IMG/VR virus record: IMGVR_UViG_3300043446_003391
Span: 1-27,123 of that record
Source: a virus
Length of the DNA: 27,123 bases
Direction: 5' to 3' (one strand)
Positions within the stretch are counted from its first letter, which is position 1, and the number at the start of each line of letters is the position of its first letter. Both the position numbers and the translations under genes were made by a program. Of this stretch, positions 13,768 to 24,100 are shown in pieces. A model generated the notes under the pieces. The model saw nothing but the letters and a program-made list of their open reading frames with translations. It was not told the DNA's origin and searched no databases.

Positions 13768-15126
13768 TCAAAGCGACATCAACTGCATGTTATTATAATT
13801 CTTACCTACATAACACTTTGTAGGAAATCCGGTGGATTCCATTATTCTTTTTATACCCAAAATAGTGTCTTTTCCATCGTCCTTGTGAACATCAAACAAC
13901 AAGGAATCGTAGGTGTACAATATACATTTTGTAAGCTTATCACTCAAGAATTTGTTCAATTCTATCAAGATTTCTACCGAATACTCTGTTTCAGATGCTT
14001 GTAGAATATAATTGAACAACTTGCTCGGAGAAGCATCTTTTATATGATTAGGAGATATGCTTCGTTTGAAAATAGGAGTTTCAACATACCCATATTCATT
14101 GAAATACATCCATCGATGTGTCATATATTCACGTATCTTGGAAAAATACGGAATAGACAGATATTCATCAGAAATGGACCCATACAACTGTTGAAATGTC
14201 AATACCTTAGACTTCTTGATTTCATCTTCGGAAAGATTTTCGGATTTGAAGTAATATTTGCCAAGATATTGATACACATTGGTGTTTGTGGGAAACGAAT
14301 AATTGATCAATTTTGCAATAATGTGTGGATGATATGCGCTATAATCCAACATCAAAAGCAGACCATCGTTTCCATATCGTGAAACAAAACTTTTTCTGCA
14401 TCCGTTCTCTTTGTTCAAAGCGGAATAATTGATACCACCGTATCTGTTACTTGGTCTACCAGTAGAAGTCAAAATATTGTACTCGGTATACACAGTATTG
14501 TTGTCTACCAAGTGTTGTTTTTCGGGAAAATGACTAGCAAATTCATCAATGTTAACTGATATACCGTTGGATTCGATCTTTTGAAATGTTTCGATGATAT
14601 CGTTGTTGATCCGTCTGTATGAATCGTCCATCGATACCCTGATACTCGGTTCGATATCTTTACAGATGTCTAAAAATCGTGAAATGTGACACGTGTACGG
14701 TACAATTTTGTTCAGTTCACGATGGTCCTTATACTCGTTTCTGAAAAACGTATGACAGGAAGAATCGTATTCAGTTTCATCTATGATCTCGCCTGTCTGA
14801 AGAAATGTCTTCAACGAAAGATCATACAGATTTTCAATTTTCAGATGATGTAGTATCTTCTTTTTTGAAAAACAGTAGACAGTACCGTTGTGTTGTTTGA
14901 AAAATTCTTCTGTTTGTTGAATCGTGACTCTTGTCGAAAAGTCATAACTGTCGATTGGAATTACAAAACACTCCTTTTCACCGACACACTTAATCAATAC
15001 CATCAATGTTCCAGAAACCGCAGGATGATGTGTATCAGACAAAGAAACAACGTCGATTATAACATCTTCGTTTTCGATTTTTGGTCGGATTTGTTCTAAA
15101 ACATGAGTCATCAATTGTATGTTCAT
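13768..15126 (-). CDS. Divergent family A DNA polymerase-like protein
   Basis: From ATG 15126 it has 452 residues (a TTG at 15147 would add 7). The C-terminal two-thirds follow the Pol I palm and fingers order: TSTGRPSNRYGGINYSAL, then motif A LDYSAYHPHI (Asp261, with the usual 'QIE' replaced), then an O-helix-like KVLTFQQLYGS (Lys307, Phe, Tyr-Gly), then LQASETE, and motif C as YTYDSLLF in place of HDE (Asp407). Both metal-binding Asp residues remain, so polymerase activity is possible. The N-terminal ~150 residues sit where a 3'-5' exonuclease would be, but no DxE motif is visible. The Pol I 5' nuclease is a separate gene here (6747-7770). Its place among virion genes is unusual for a main replicase; repair or specialised synthesis is possible. 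Confidence 0.75.
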   Translation of the reverse strand: MNIQLMTHVLEQIRPKIENEDVIIDVVSLSDTHHPAVSGTLMVLIKCVGEKECFVIPIDSYDFSTRVTIQQTEEFFKQHNGTVYCFSKKKILHHLKIENLYDLSLKTFLQTGEIIDETEYDSSCHTFFRNEYKDHRELNKIVPYTCHISRFLDICKDIEPSIRVSMDDSYRRINNDIIETFQKIESNGISVNIDEFASHFPEKQHLVDNNTVYTEYNILTSTGRPSNRYGGINYSALNKENGCRKSFVSRYGNDGLLLMLDYSAYHPHIIAKLINYSFPTNTNVYQYLGKYYFKSENLSEDEIKKSKVLTFQQLYGSISDEYLSIPYFSKIREYMTHRWMYFNEYGYVETPIFKRSISPNHIKDASPSKLFNYILQASETEYSVEILIELNKFLSDKLTKCILYTYDSLLFDVHKDDGKDTILGIKRIMESTGFPTKCYVGKNYNNMQLMSL

Positions 15127-15157
15127 ACATACAACCGTAGATGTCAACTATATTTTG

Positions 15158-15511
15158 TTAAAACTTCAACACCGATGATATCCCGGGCATTATTTTTTCA
15201 GCTTCAGCAACTTGTTTTTTATTGAATTCTACATAACCTTCCGTTTTCAACAAACCGTTTTCAAAAACTGACTGTGCTGGACCCGATAGTTTCCATTTTA
15301 CTGACGTTAAGATATAAACCGTAGGAGAAATGGTCTTGAAATTGTCTTTGTCAACTTCAACTATGTCCTGATCGTTTATCTTTTTTACAAAATATCTACG
15401 AACAAATGGTGCTTCAAAATCATCTCCTTCTGGTTTGAAAATATATGATTTCGGAAACTCAGTAGGCACCGGATTCGTCACTAATTTTGAATATTTTTCT
15501 AAACTTGTCAT
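15158..15511 (-). CDS. Small hypothetical virion-associated protein
   Basis: A 117-residue protein overlapping the upstream 815-residue gene by ATGA, so the two are translationally coupled. It opens with SLEKYSKLVTNPVPTEFPKSYIFKPEGDDFEAPFVRRYFVKK, reads as a beta-rich fold with a helical end (NKKQVAEAEKIMPGI), and contains TVYILTSVKWKLSG in the middle. There is no signal peptide, membrane segment or catalytic motif. Coupling to a large baseplate-like protein and position at the end of the tail operon suggest a minor tail or baseplate component. This is inferred from context only. Confidence 0.65.
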   Translation of the reverse strand: MTSLEKYSKLVTNPVPTEFPKSYIFKPEGDDFEAPFVRRYFVKKINDQDIVEVDKDNFKTISPTVYILTSVKWKLSGPAQSVFENGLLKTEGYVEFNKKQVAEAEKIMPGISSVLKF

Positions 15512-17955
15512 GTTGTTGGAGCAGCGGTATTTAGATCTTTGATTGGTCTTAGTCCCGCAGTAATTGTGGTTGTCCAGTTACCATTTTGTAAAGCGTGTTT
15601 TACGTCGATAACTTGAAACAAAATGTCTTTGTCATATGGCTTTGGCAAATTGTCTATGGCAAATATATGATTTGTCTTGAATCCGGCAATACCAAGCAAC
15701 GTAATTTCTGCTTTTATTCCCGGTTGCAATATACTATTGACAGATGCGTTTCGTGGATCCTTGTCATTGACCAAAAGAGTGAGCAAATCCAACTGCGTCA
15801 ATACCAACTTTCTAACATAGGTTGATCCGTCATCATATGTTTCACCAAAAATAAACGCTTCTGCTTTATTATCTTTTTCCTTTTTCAACAAATCTGATCG
15901 AATTTGGTCTTCACGTTTACGTTCAAGCTCAACGTTTTGTTCTTGTTGTTTGAGAGTTTCCAAATCATTTGGTGTCAAATAAGAATCACCGGTTGTCTTT
16001 TTATAAAGACGATCTGTTGGATTGAACTCAAATACGTTTTTGATCGGAACACTCACTTTATCATCGTTCTTGTAGTTTTGTAACACCTGTTGAGTCACTT
16101 TATCACTCAGTTTGACACTGAAACTCATTGTTTGAATGGTGTTTTTTACTGCTCGATTTTTGAATGAATACAAGTAAGGTGACTGATCCGCACTCAGTTC
16201 CTTTATTCGTTGTATGTTGATAGCATCCACATCAATAATGGTAACCAACGAATTGGATCCACCATATTGAATCACGTTGAACTTCCAAAATCCCTTGACA
16301 CATTCACTCATTTTGCTCAATACAAAATTGAGAATATCACCTACTGTTTCTGATTTATTTACCGCATCGATTACTACGTTTTTGTGAATGTACAGATTTT
16401 CCAGTTTACCCAAATAGTAGTCATACTGTTTTGATGGAAACTCTGTTTGAGCCTTGGTTTTCTGTCCGGTGTAGTGTCTGAAATAGTTTACAATTTCGTT
16501 CAAGTCCTGTCTGACATTCCCATTCATAACAGACTCAAGTGTTTTGTCTGCCTCTGATTTTGGATTAGCTGTATTACCCCGTTGATCATCAGGTGGATAC
16601 GAATAGTTTTTTGCCTTTCCACGCACTTCTGCGTCCGGAGAAATGTTTGGTGCTTGTGAATTTGGTATCAACAACACTTTTCCATTTGTGGACATAAGGT
16701 TTTTGTGACCACCTATCCATGAGGAAGTAATATCAATTTGATTGAAAGTTGCACCTGTTCTTGCAGATTCAAGTCTTACAAACTTGTTGATCAGGTCAAC
16801 AAACAATCCAAATGAAATCCAGAAGTCATCGGTTCCAGACTTGTCAAAACTATAAGAAGATGGTGTAGCAATTCGTGTTCTAGGATCCTTACCCGTATCA
16901 ATGTTTCTTGGTATGAACACCCGAGTTTCTGGTTCTGGCCAACCATCAATGTCGAACAATTTTTGTTTAGGGTCCAATCCATTCAATATGGATCTAGGAA
17001 TATTTTTGAACTGTGAATTGATGTAGGTCTTTAAATCCTGAACCGGCTCTGGTCGTTTGTTTCCCTTATCATCAGCTTTTGATGTTGCTGCCAATGCGGT
17101 AGACTTGGTTACAGCACCTTGATAAATTGAAGCATTGCTACTTACTACAGTTGTACAATCATATGATCCATCTGCTTCCACGCTATATTCAAACGATGTT
17201 ACAATTCCACATGTAAGTTCATACAGAGAACGTCCCTTTTCGATTTGTTCTTCTTGTTTCCATGGATCGGTGTACATTGCTAACAATCCGCTTCCTTCAT
17301 ATGTTCTAGGATCGGCGTTTTGTCTAGCCGGTGCATCGGTAGATAGATTAAACAATGATGGAGACCCCAAGTTTGTCAGGTCCAAAAGACAACTTGGATT
17401 GAAATGATTCCATCCCCATTCTATAAACATGCTCACACCCGGAGTCATGAAATATGGTGTCAAATAATTGAGATGATCTTTGGAATGACACTTCCATTTG
17501 ATGGTTACACTTCGATAAGAAGCAGGCGGATTTCCTTTTAGTATAGCATCAATAGATACAATACCCGGTGGTGGAACGTGTTTGTTGATTGCAGCACCAG
17601 TGGTTGCATATTCTCCATCAATTTTGTGTTCGTCGCCGGTTGGAGTAAAACCCAACACAGTTTGAGTACGAGCTTTTGTAATAGGATCAAATCCGTAATC
17701 CTTGTAGAAACCATTGACCCCGTGCAATACGAAACCTTCTTTTGATCCATATTTTGGATCTCCAATACCATTTGAACAAACACGAACCCAAGCACGCATT
17801 GGTCCTTTATAAGATGACCAATTTCCATCAATATCCCAACCAGCTTGATCCGATTTTAGAAAATTGAAACCGATGTCTTGTTCACGTCGTTCCAATTCCT
17901 TTCGTATAAACTGATTTATTGGTTGTATTTCAAACGGTGCCTTGATTGTTGTCAT
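15508..17955 (-). CDS. Large baseplate/tail structural protein (predicted)
   Basis: An 815-residue protein. The N-terminal third carries HVPPPGIVSIDAI, SVTIKWKCHSKDHLNYL and MTPGVSMFIEWGWN. This 'tPGvs.fvEWGW' block is one I associate with uncharacterised virion proteins of T4-like phages. The middle is rich in Asn, Asp, Lys and Pro, with a helical KQQEQNVELERKREDQIRS near residue 670. The C-terminal ~100 residues (SILQPGIKAEITLLGIAGFKTNHIFAIDNLPKPYD, FQVIDVKHALQNGNWTTTITAGLRP) resemble the beta-sandwich/OB-like ends of baseplate hub proteins. It starts 5 bases after the LysM/gp53-like gene and couples to a small partner. The exact T4 counterpart is not certain; a hub or wedge protein is most likely. 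Confidence 0.75.
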   Translation of the reverse strand: MTTIKAPFEIQPINQFIRKELERREQDIGFNFLKSDQAGWDIDGNWSSYKGPMRAWVRVCSNGIGDPKYGSKEGFVLHGVNGFYKDYGFDPITKARTQTVLGFTPTGDEHKIDGEYATTGAAINKHVPPPGIVSIDAILKGNPPASYRSVTIKWKCHSKDHLNYLTPYFMTPGVSMFIEWGWNHFNPSCLLDLTNLGSPSLFNLSTDAPARQNADPRTYEGSGLLAMYTDPWKQEEQIEKGRSLYELTCGIVTSFEYSVEADGSYDCTTVVSSNASIYQGAVTKSTALAATSKADDKGNKRPEPVQDLKTYINSQFKNIPRSILNGLDPKQKLFDIDGWPEPETRVFIPRNIDTGKDPRTRIATPSSYSFDKSGTDDFWISFGLFVDLINKFVRLESARTGATFNQIDITSSWIGGHKNLMSTNGKVLLIPNSQAPNISPDAEVRGKAKNYSYPPDDQRGNTANPKSEADKTLESVMNGNVRQDLNEIVNYFRHYTGQKTKAQTEFPSKQYDYYLGKLENLYIHKNVVIDAVNKSETVGDILNFVLSKMSECVKGFWKFNVIQYGGSNSLVTIIDVDAINIQRIKELSADQSPYLYSFKNRAVKNTIQTMSFSVKLSDKVTQQVLQNYKNDDKVSVPIKNVFEFNPTDRLYKKTTGDSYLTPNDLETLKQQEQNVELERKREDQIRSDLLKKEKDNKAEAFIFGETYDDGSTYVRKLVLTQLDLLTLLVNDKDPRNASVNSILQPGIKAEITLLGIAGFKTNHIFAIDNLPKPYDKDILFQVIDVKHALQNGNWTTTITAGLRPIKDLNTAAPTT

Positions 17956-17960
17956 AACAC

Positions 17961-18257
17961 TTACTTATTGTATGAATTATATGTATTGACAATTGAGTTT
18001 ACATTCGCAGGTATTCTCAATTGAGTTCCTGCTGGAATTGACATTTTCCCTTTTCCGATACTGTTTGCTTGTGCCAATATCCACCATAACGAAGGATCCT
18101 TGTAATACTTGAAAGCAAGATTGTCCAAGTAATCTGTTTCGTTGGTTACAACATATATGTCGTTGGGATTGACTGGTATTGGTGGATAGATTCTTGAACC
18201 GAAGTATCTTTTACCATCCCATCGTTTCTTTATGTTAACTGTTGTATCGTATCTCAT
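17961..18257 (-). CDS. LysM-domain baseplate wedge protein, gp53-like
   Basis: A 98-residue protein. Residues ~34-85 form one LysM-like domain: DIYVVTNETDYLDNLAFKYYKDPSLWWILAQAN, then IPAGTQLRIPAN. The arrangement (threshold Asp-Leu, Tyr-Tyr, Trp-Trp, AN, then 'G..L.IP') matches LysM proteins of contractile tails, including T4 gp53, which locks neighbouring baseplate wedges. The N-terminus (KKRWDGKRYFGSRIYPPIP) is the short strand that usually precedes it. It lacks a lytic domain, so a structural role is much likelier than peptidoglycan lysis. It is packed between two large tail proteins with gaps of 3 and 5 bases. Confidence 0.85.
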   Translation of the reverse strand: MRYDTTVNIKKRWDGKRYFGSRIYPPIPVNPNDIYVVTNETDYLDNLAFKYYKDPSLWWILAQANSIGKGKMSIPAGTQLRIPANVNSIVNTYNSYNK

Positions 18258-18260
18258 ATT

Positions 18261-21152
18261 TTATTGGACTGATGCTCCAGCGTTTGGTCTAGGAACCATC
18301 AATTGTGTTGAAAAGTAATTGTCGTTACCAGCAATTTGAGCTTCGTTGTTCAAGTCACGGACTGAGTGACCAAACAATGCGGATCCAACAATAGCACGTT
18401 CCTTGAATATTACTGATAGGTCGAGTGAGATTTCAACTTCTCTAGGAAACTGTGCAAACTTTCCTTTTGATCCCTCCCATGAAATGATCTTGTTTAAATA
18501 ACTCCAATCTTCTCCATATGTTTCATTTAAAGTTTCCCACGCTGCTCCTTCAGGTATGGTAAGTCCAACACGGTTGATTACAACTGGTTGTTCCTTATAC
18601 ATATCACCAATGGTCAACAACACAAACGACGGTACAATAAATTGATTTTGACTCAAATTGTCCTGACTAGTCGATTGTGTATAATCGGCTGGGAGTGTAA
18701 GACCGCACAGATAATTTACACGTTTCCACATTGGCAACAATTCTTTGATGCTATTAGCGATCACCTTGAAACTGAAACTAAGTGAACGTGTTACTCCTTT
18801 GTATGTGTACAATTTATCGGCACGACCAATGTACTCATAGTTGTTCCATTCTGATTGGAAACTGTCGTTTATACCCGTCACAGATGCTCTAAACGGTATA
18901 TGACGTTGATTGACCATATCGTAAAAATAAAATGCAACCAAGTCATCTTTGTATGGTTCGTATACCGTCCAGTTATCTACACTAGTTTCATCAGTAATAT
19001 TTCTGTCTTTATCCAAAATGGTAAGTCTGTTCAACTCATCGGCTTTGTGTGCTCCTGAGAACTTCTTGTTGTTTGTACTTCTTCTTCCGGATTTGTCAAA
19101 CCCATCCAACAGTTGATCGTTTTGGTCATAATCATCCTGATAGATTGTATGACCGTCTTGCAGTTGTTGAATTCCAAATGTAGTTGCGTCTGGACTAGAA
19201 AAGACTTTGGTATCGGCATTATCGAATGAAACTGAGTATCCACTCGACTTGATATTGTTTATCAAATCGACCAGATTTTGTTTTCTTTCAACGTTCAACC
19301 GATCACTTGCGTCAATCTGTAGAGTAGCATTGATCTTGTCTTCTTTGTTTCCCTTTAGGTCCGTTGTCTCGGTTGGAAGTTTTTGAAAATTCCCATCCAT
19401 TACAGCCGTCAATATGTCCGCTAGATTACCGTTTGGTTTACCGTCGTCTATAGCCGTTTTTCTGTTTTTGGAATAGGTACCATCGACGGTGTAAGCATCT
19501 TTTGTGGAATCGTTGCCACGTTCTGGTGTATTAGCGATGGTCTTGATTTTGGAAATCTCTGGTGTGTCTGACAGTCCCAAATTGGTGAACACCTTTTTAC
19601 GATCATCTGTTACTTGTTTGACAATTGGATCGTCTTGCTTCTGTTGAAGAGTAGCATTGATTTTGTCACCAATGTCGTTTATAGATGATGGAATATCCTT
19701 GAATTTTCCATCTTCAAGGTTGGTCTTGAAATTGGACAAATTGCCATTGCCACCATCATCTTTTCTCTGTTTGGAATATGTGTTATCAACCTGATATGCG
19801 GGACGCTTTAGATCACCACTGCCCATTCTAGTAGGAATGTCACTAAATGATTTTACACGTAGAATGATAGGAGTTTCGTCGAACCCATATTTCTTGTAGA
19901 AATCTGTCTGTGGTTGAATGATCGTTTTATCATCCGCATTGGTCACATCAACCGGAGGCCCATCCATCTTTGTAGGAAATGTATTGGTTTTGTCGATAAA
20001 CTTTTTATAGTTGATCAACATAATTGAATACTTGAACACATCGTCTGGATGAAGTCGAGAAACAGAAATACCGATTGACTTTCCATATTTTGTTACGTCA
20101 TCTGAATCTTTTTCGAAAGTAAAACCGGTTGGTGCATTGTTGATATTCGGACCAGTAATAGATGTCTTTGTTCCGATCTTCTCTTGAGTTCCATCGACAT
20201 ATGAAATTTGTCTGTCTTGTGGAAGTTCGTTCTTTTTGCGGATGTTCTGTGGACCCCCCGATGATTTACCCGCAATCCACAGTTGTGTCATTGGAATTTC
20301 AACGCCGGTAACCGGATTGTGTGACTTGAACTTACCACGCAAATCGTTGATCATCATTCCATATGCACCTTCGTCGGCTCTATATCCAGTTCCTTCTGGT
20401 TGCTTTGAACTGATTAGTGATGGAAACACCGATGCTGCCATCGACTTTAAAAAACTGCTTTTAGCAGCATTTCCACCCCATCGTGAAGCAAGTGATGTAT
20501 ATCCAGAAGATGCAGTTTTTCCTCTCAACAAACCTTTACCGCCACCAGCGGATTGCTTTGGCAAAGGTGAGTTATCCGCAGTATCCTGTATTCCCGATCC
20601 TACAGTCCCTTTTGGTGAACTTTTACCACCATCACCTACACTGAACCCCACAACACTTGCCAATGCGCCTAATAACCCACCTCCAAGGTCGATGTGTCTT
20701 TGTGGTCTAGGAATCAAACCCAAGCTGGCTGGACGAGCTGCACCGACAATAGGCATAACCGGATTGTACAGTGTAGTTTCGTTGTGCGGTTGTAGATTTT
20801 GCAACAACAACTGTTTGAGAGCAAAAATTACACCGGGACCAGATACACTATACTTGGATATACGCACCACATCTTGCAGTGCAGATCCAATTGGAAATGC
20901 TCTAGTGTCGTATTTTCTCAACGCATTGAGTCCACTGTTTCCTTCGTTTGGAGTATACCATACAAAAGGTTGACGTGGACCGAACTTCAACAAACTGTTG
21001 CTATAACCTGTTTTTGGACTATATCGATCAATTATTGATCGATTATTCGCAATATACAGGGTTTCAATTTTTCCCGGTTGAGGAATATTTGGAAAATCTT
21101 CCGGTACTTTATTGATCGGTGGAACTATGTTTGGTAAATCTACGTTTGCCAT
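18261..21152 (-). CDS. Large baseplate/tail structural protein with internal tandem repeat (predicted)
   Basis: A 963-residue protein. Residues 1-130 are Pro-rich and ordered-looking (PFVWYTPNEGNSGLNAL, GPGVIFALKQLLLQN). Residues 130-260 are Gly/Ser-rich and probably flexible. Two diverged ~95-residue repeats follow (about 414-510 and 520-617), each running G(F/L)..TPxI, AY.VD.TYSK.RK, GNL, DG.F..(I/L)P, DKINATLQ. The last ~200 residues (about 735-930) contain VAFYFYDMVNQRHIPFRASVTGI, YIGRADKLYTYKGVTRSLSFSFKV, LPMWKRVNYLCGLTLPADY and SFVLLTIGDMYKEQPVVI, a block I associate with uncharacterised baseplate proteins of large phages. It lies directly after the tape measure, so it probably forms part of the baseplate hub or wedge that plugs the tube. 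Confidence 0.75.
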   Translation of the reverse strand: MANVDLPNIVPPINKVPEDFPNIPQPGKIETLYIANNRSIIDRYSPKTGYSNSLLKFGPRQPFVWYTPNEGNSGLNALRKYDTRAFPIGSALQDVVRISKYSVSGPGVIFALKQLLLQNLQPHNETTLYNPVMPIVGAARPASLGLIPRPQRHIDLGGGLLGALASVVGFSVGDGGKSSPKGTVGSGIQDTADNSPLPKQSAGGGKGLLRGKTASSGYTSLASRWGGNAAKSSFLKSMAASVFPSLISSKQPEGTGYRADEGAYGMMINDLRGKFKSHNPVTGVEIPMTQLWIAGKSSGGPQNIRKKNELPQDRQISYVDGTQEKIGTKTSITGPNINNAPTGFTFEKDSDDVTKYGKSIGISVSRLHPDDVFKYSIMLINYKKFIDKTNTFPTKMDGPPVDVTNADDKTIIQPQTDFYKKYGFDETPIILRVKSFSDIPTRMGSGDLKRPAYQVDNTYSKQRKDDGGNGNLSNFKTNLEDGKFKDIPSSINDIGDKINATLQQKQDDPIVKQVTDDRKKVFTNLGLSDTPEISKIKTIANTPERGNDSTKDAYTVDGTYSKNRKTAIDDGKPNGNLADILTAVMDGNFQKLPTETTDLKGNKEDKINATLQIDASDRLNVERKQNLVDLINNIKSSGYSVSFDNADTKVFSSPDATTFGIQQLQDGHTIYQDDYDQNDQLLDGFDKSGRRSTNNKKFSGAHKADELNRLTILDKDRNITDETSVDNWTVYEPYKDDLVAFYFYDMVNQRHIPFRASVTGINDSFQSEWNNYEYIGRADKLYTYKGVTRSLSFSFKVIANSIKELLPMWKRVNYLCGLTLPADYTQSTSQDNLSQNQFIVPSFVLLTIGDMYKEQPVVINRVGLTIPEGAAWETLNETYGEDWSYLNKIISWEGSKGKFAQFPREVEISLDLSVIFKERAIVGSALFGHSVRDLNNEAQIAGNDNYFSTQLMVPRPNAGASVQ
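19300..19910 (-). repeat. Two diverged ~95-residue tandem repeats inside the 963-residue protein
   Basis: The coding units at about 19620-19910 and 19300-19595 give parallel protein text: ETPIILRVKSFSDIPTR versus DTPEISKIKTIANTPER, AYQVDNTYSKQRK versus AYTVDGTYSKNRK, KFKDIPSSI versus NFQKLPTET, and DKINATLQ in both. The DNA has diverged well beyond simple duplication, so the repeat is old. Confidence 0.8.
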
Positions 21153-21161
21153 ATTCTATAA

Positions 21162-24100
21162 TTATGAACTTGCATAAGCAAGTTGTTCACTTACTTTACG
21201 ACCGTCAAGATAAACACTGATTCCGCCATTGGACATCAATGTGATCAATGCATCCATTTTTCTGTTTGTTTCTTGAATTGCAGCGATAACATCACTGCTG
21301 GTTTCGGTTTTTGTGACCGTTGTATTAGGAGTTTCCTTTTCTGTTTCAGAAAACACCGATCCGACCACGTTTCCGATTGATGATATCTTATCAGTCACAC
21401 CACTTACCAATCCACCTCCGATAGAAGACAATCCTTTGAATATTCCACCAAAAACATCGAAGGTTGAAAGCCATTCTTTGATCTTGGAGAAAATACCAGT
21501 TACGGCGTCCCAAATCATCATTGGGACGGTTTTTATGTACCATATGAATCCCTGAATCATAAGCATTGGAACCATTGTTACAACCGAAAATACATTCTTT
21601 ACAGCGTTGATTATGAATTCGCCAATTCCGCCTCCACCGCTGAACAGTCCTTTTATTTTATCAACAACCCCGGAGAAAAACTCTTTGATTGCAGACCATG
21701 CTTTTGGGAAGATTTTAACAATCGCAGTCAATATTGTGACTGGGATAAAAAACATACTGGTAAAAATCATTTTACCAATAGACATAATACTATTGATAAC
21801 ATCTTTGCCTGTAAAAATGTTTTTGATCAGATTCCACCCAGACTGTAAAAAATTGAAAACGCTCGTTATTCCAGTTTTTATGACCGGGAAAATCTTTGAA
21901 ATTTGTTGAAATAATACACCAATAATAGGGATTTTTCCCAACAACGTAATTATCATTTCAAATGGTCCAACAAAAACATCATATAGTGTTTCTCCAAATG
22001 CCTCAAAAAATCCCATACCACTCTTAAGTCGTGTAAACATACCCCATATTCCCTGTAGAGCTGTTAGTATCCACCCGATTGGTCCAAAGAAAGTTTTTGC
22101 TGTGTTTAGTATACCAAAAATTCGTCCAATACTTCCAAACCCAGAAGCAAAACGGCCAACCATTCCAGTCGCAGATCCGAACAACGACGTAAATCCTGTG
22201 ATTCTTGTCAATAATCCGGTAGCAATGTTATTGACCATTGAAAATAGTCGAATAACAGTGTTGAATATCGGTTTCAAAATATCACCGGTCTTTCCAATTA
22301 CATTTATTTGTCTACCGATATATGAAATAATAGATCCTATAGGTCTAAAAATCGATCCTATGTTTGATATAGATTGACCAAGACTTCTGATGCTTACACC
22401 GATAATTCTTATTGTCCGTGATATGAATGAAAATCCATCGATTATCACTTTTATTGGAAATGATACTTTAATCAAAGCAACCCCAAGATCAATTGTGCCC
22501 TGTACGATTTTTTCAATATACACGTTTGTTCCATCCAACGCATCACTGATTTTTTGCACAACTGGTTCGATTGGTTCCCACAGTGCATCTAGAGCTTTTG
22601 CAAGAATTTTAACCGGAATCAACATTGCATTAAAAATAACAAGTCCAAGTTTCAAAGCCGGTATCAAAAGTTTAACCGCCACATTTACAACTGGAGTCAA
22701 TATGTCGGCCAAAATTTGTTTAAACGATTTGAAAGTGTTACTCAACTGATTCATAGCACTTTGCATTTGAGCCTGTTGAAGCAATTGTTCACCTGTCTCT
22801 TCGTTTTGTTCTTTCAAGGCTTTTGTTGCTTCTTCATATGCCTTTTTTTGTTTTGGTTTTAACTTGGAAAGTTTCTCTTCGTTCTTCAACATAGAAGTTA
22901 GGTCGGCAACACTATATCCTGTTGCTTTTGCCAACGCTTCTTGTTGGAATACGTTCATCTTGGTGAAATCACCCATAGAACGAACTTGATTCAAGATTTC
23001 TTTCTGCGATCCGGCTATGTCACCAGCAAACGAAAGTTGACGTGCATAGTTAAGGTTCAAACTACGACCCAATAGAACACTGGCTTCCATTTCCGCATCT
23101 ACACTGTCTTGGAAGTTCAACAATCCTCTTGCAGCAGCGGCAGATTTTTCAAGGTTTACACCCAATCGTTGTGCTTGAATTGCAGCTAATGTCATCTGGC
23201 GAACATTACCCTTCATCATCGTAAGAGTAGTGTCAGATGCGTTTGCTACATCATGCATCACTTTGTCCAATGGAACTCCAGCTGCTTTAGCGGCACCAGC
23301 AGCCAATCCGGCCATTCCTATAGCTTGTTTTGATGTCAATCCACCGACACTTTCCATTTTCTGTAGGAATCCTGCCGCATTTGATTCGGTCACCCCCAAA
23401 TTTGCGTTGAGTTGAGAAACAGCTCTAATTTGTTCTTGCGTTACGGCATACGAATTGGAGAATGAGATAAACAATGCCTCAGCTGATTTGTATGCTTTTT
23501 CAATAGTAACTCCCTGACTGATCAACTCTTGGTTGATATTAAGAGCTGCTTTTTCGATTTCAACCATCTGATCTCTCATCAAACGGGTGTTATTACGAAA
23601 CACTTCAGCTTCTCTGTCCAATTCCACAAATCTGTCAAACGCGTCTGTAAATATCTCAAGCATCTCTTTGGCGAGTTTTTTGATGGATTCCAACTTTGCC
23701 GCTTGATCTTGCAGGGCTTTAATTTTGTCTTTTTGTTGTTTTACACCATCACCTTCAATTTCGATGGTTTCTTTTGCTTTAGATACAGCATCATCTTTTT
23801 TCTTCAAAACATTTTCTTCGTTTTTGAGCTGATCTTTCAACGACGCGATAGCGCTATCATCACACAATGTACGTTTCTTACAATACTTCTCTTCTTGTGC
23901 AATTTTGTCTTTTAGACCTTTTATTGCGTCTTCGGATGTCTTCTTTTCTTTAACAGCGTCTTCCAATAGTTTGTTCTGGTTCTTGGAAAGATCATCCAAA
24001 ATTTTATTTTCCTTTATCAACTCCTCGTTGAGTTTTTTAACAGGTTCATCGAGAATCATTGATGCAATTGCAGCAAACATTGACTGAAGTTGGTATCCTT

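Noticed and set aside
20236-20973. A 245-codon open frame on the plus strand
   Set aside because: It lies wholly opposite the 963-residue virion gene, is Pro/Ser/Cys-rich without motifs, and has no ribosome binding site. The same applies to the 204-codon plus frame at 3556-4170 opposite nrdA.
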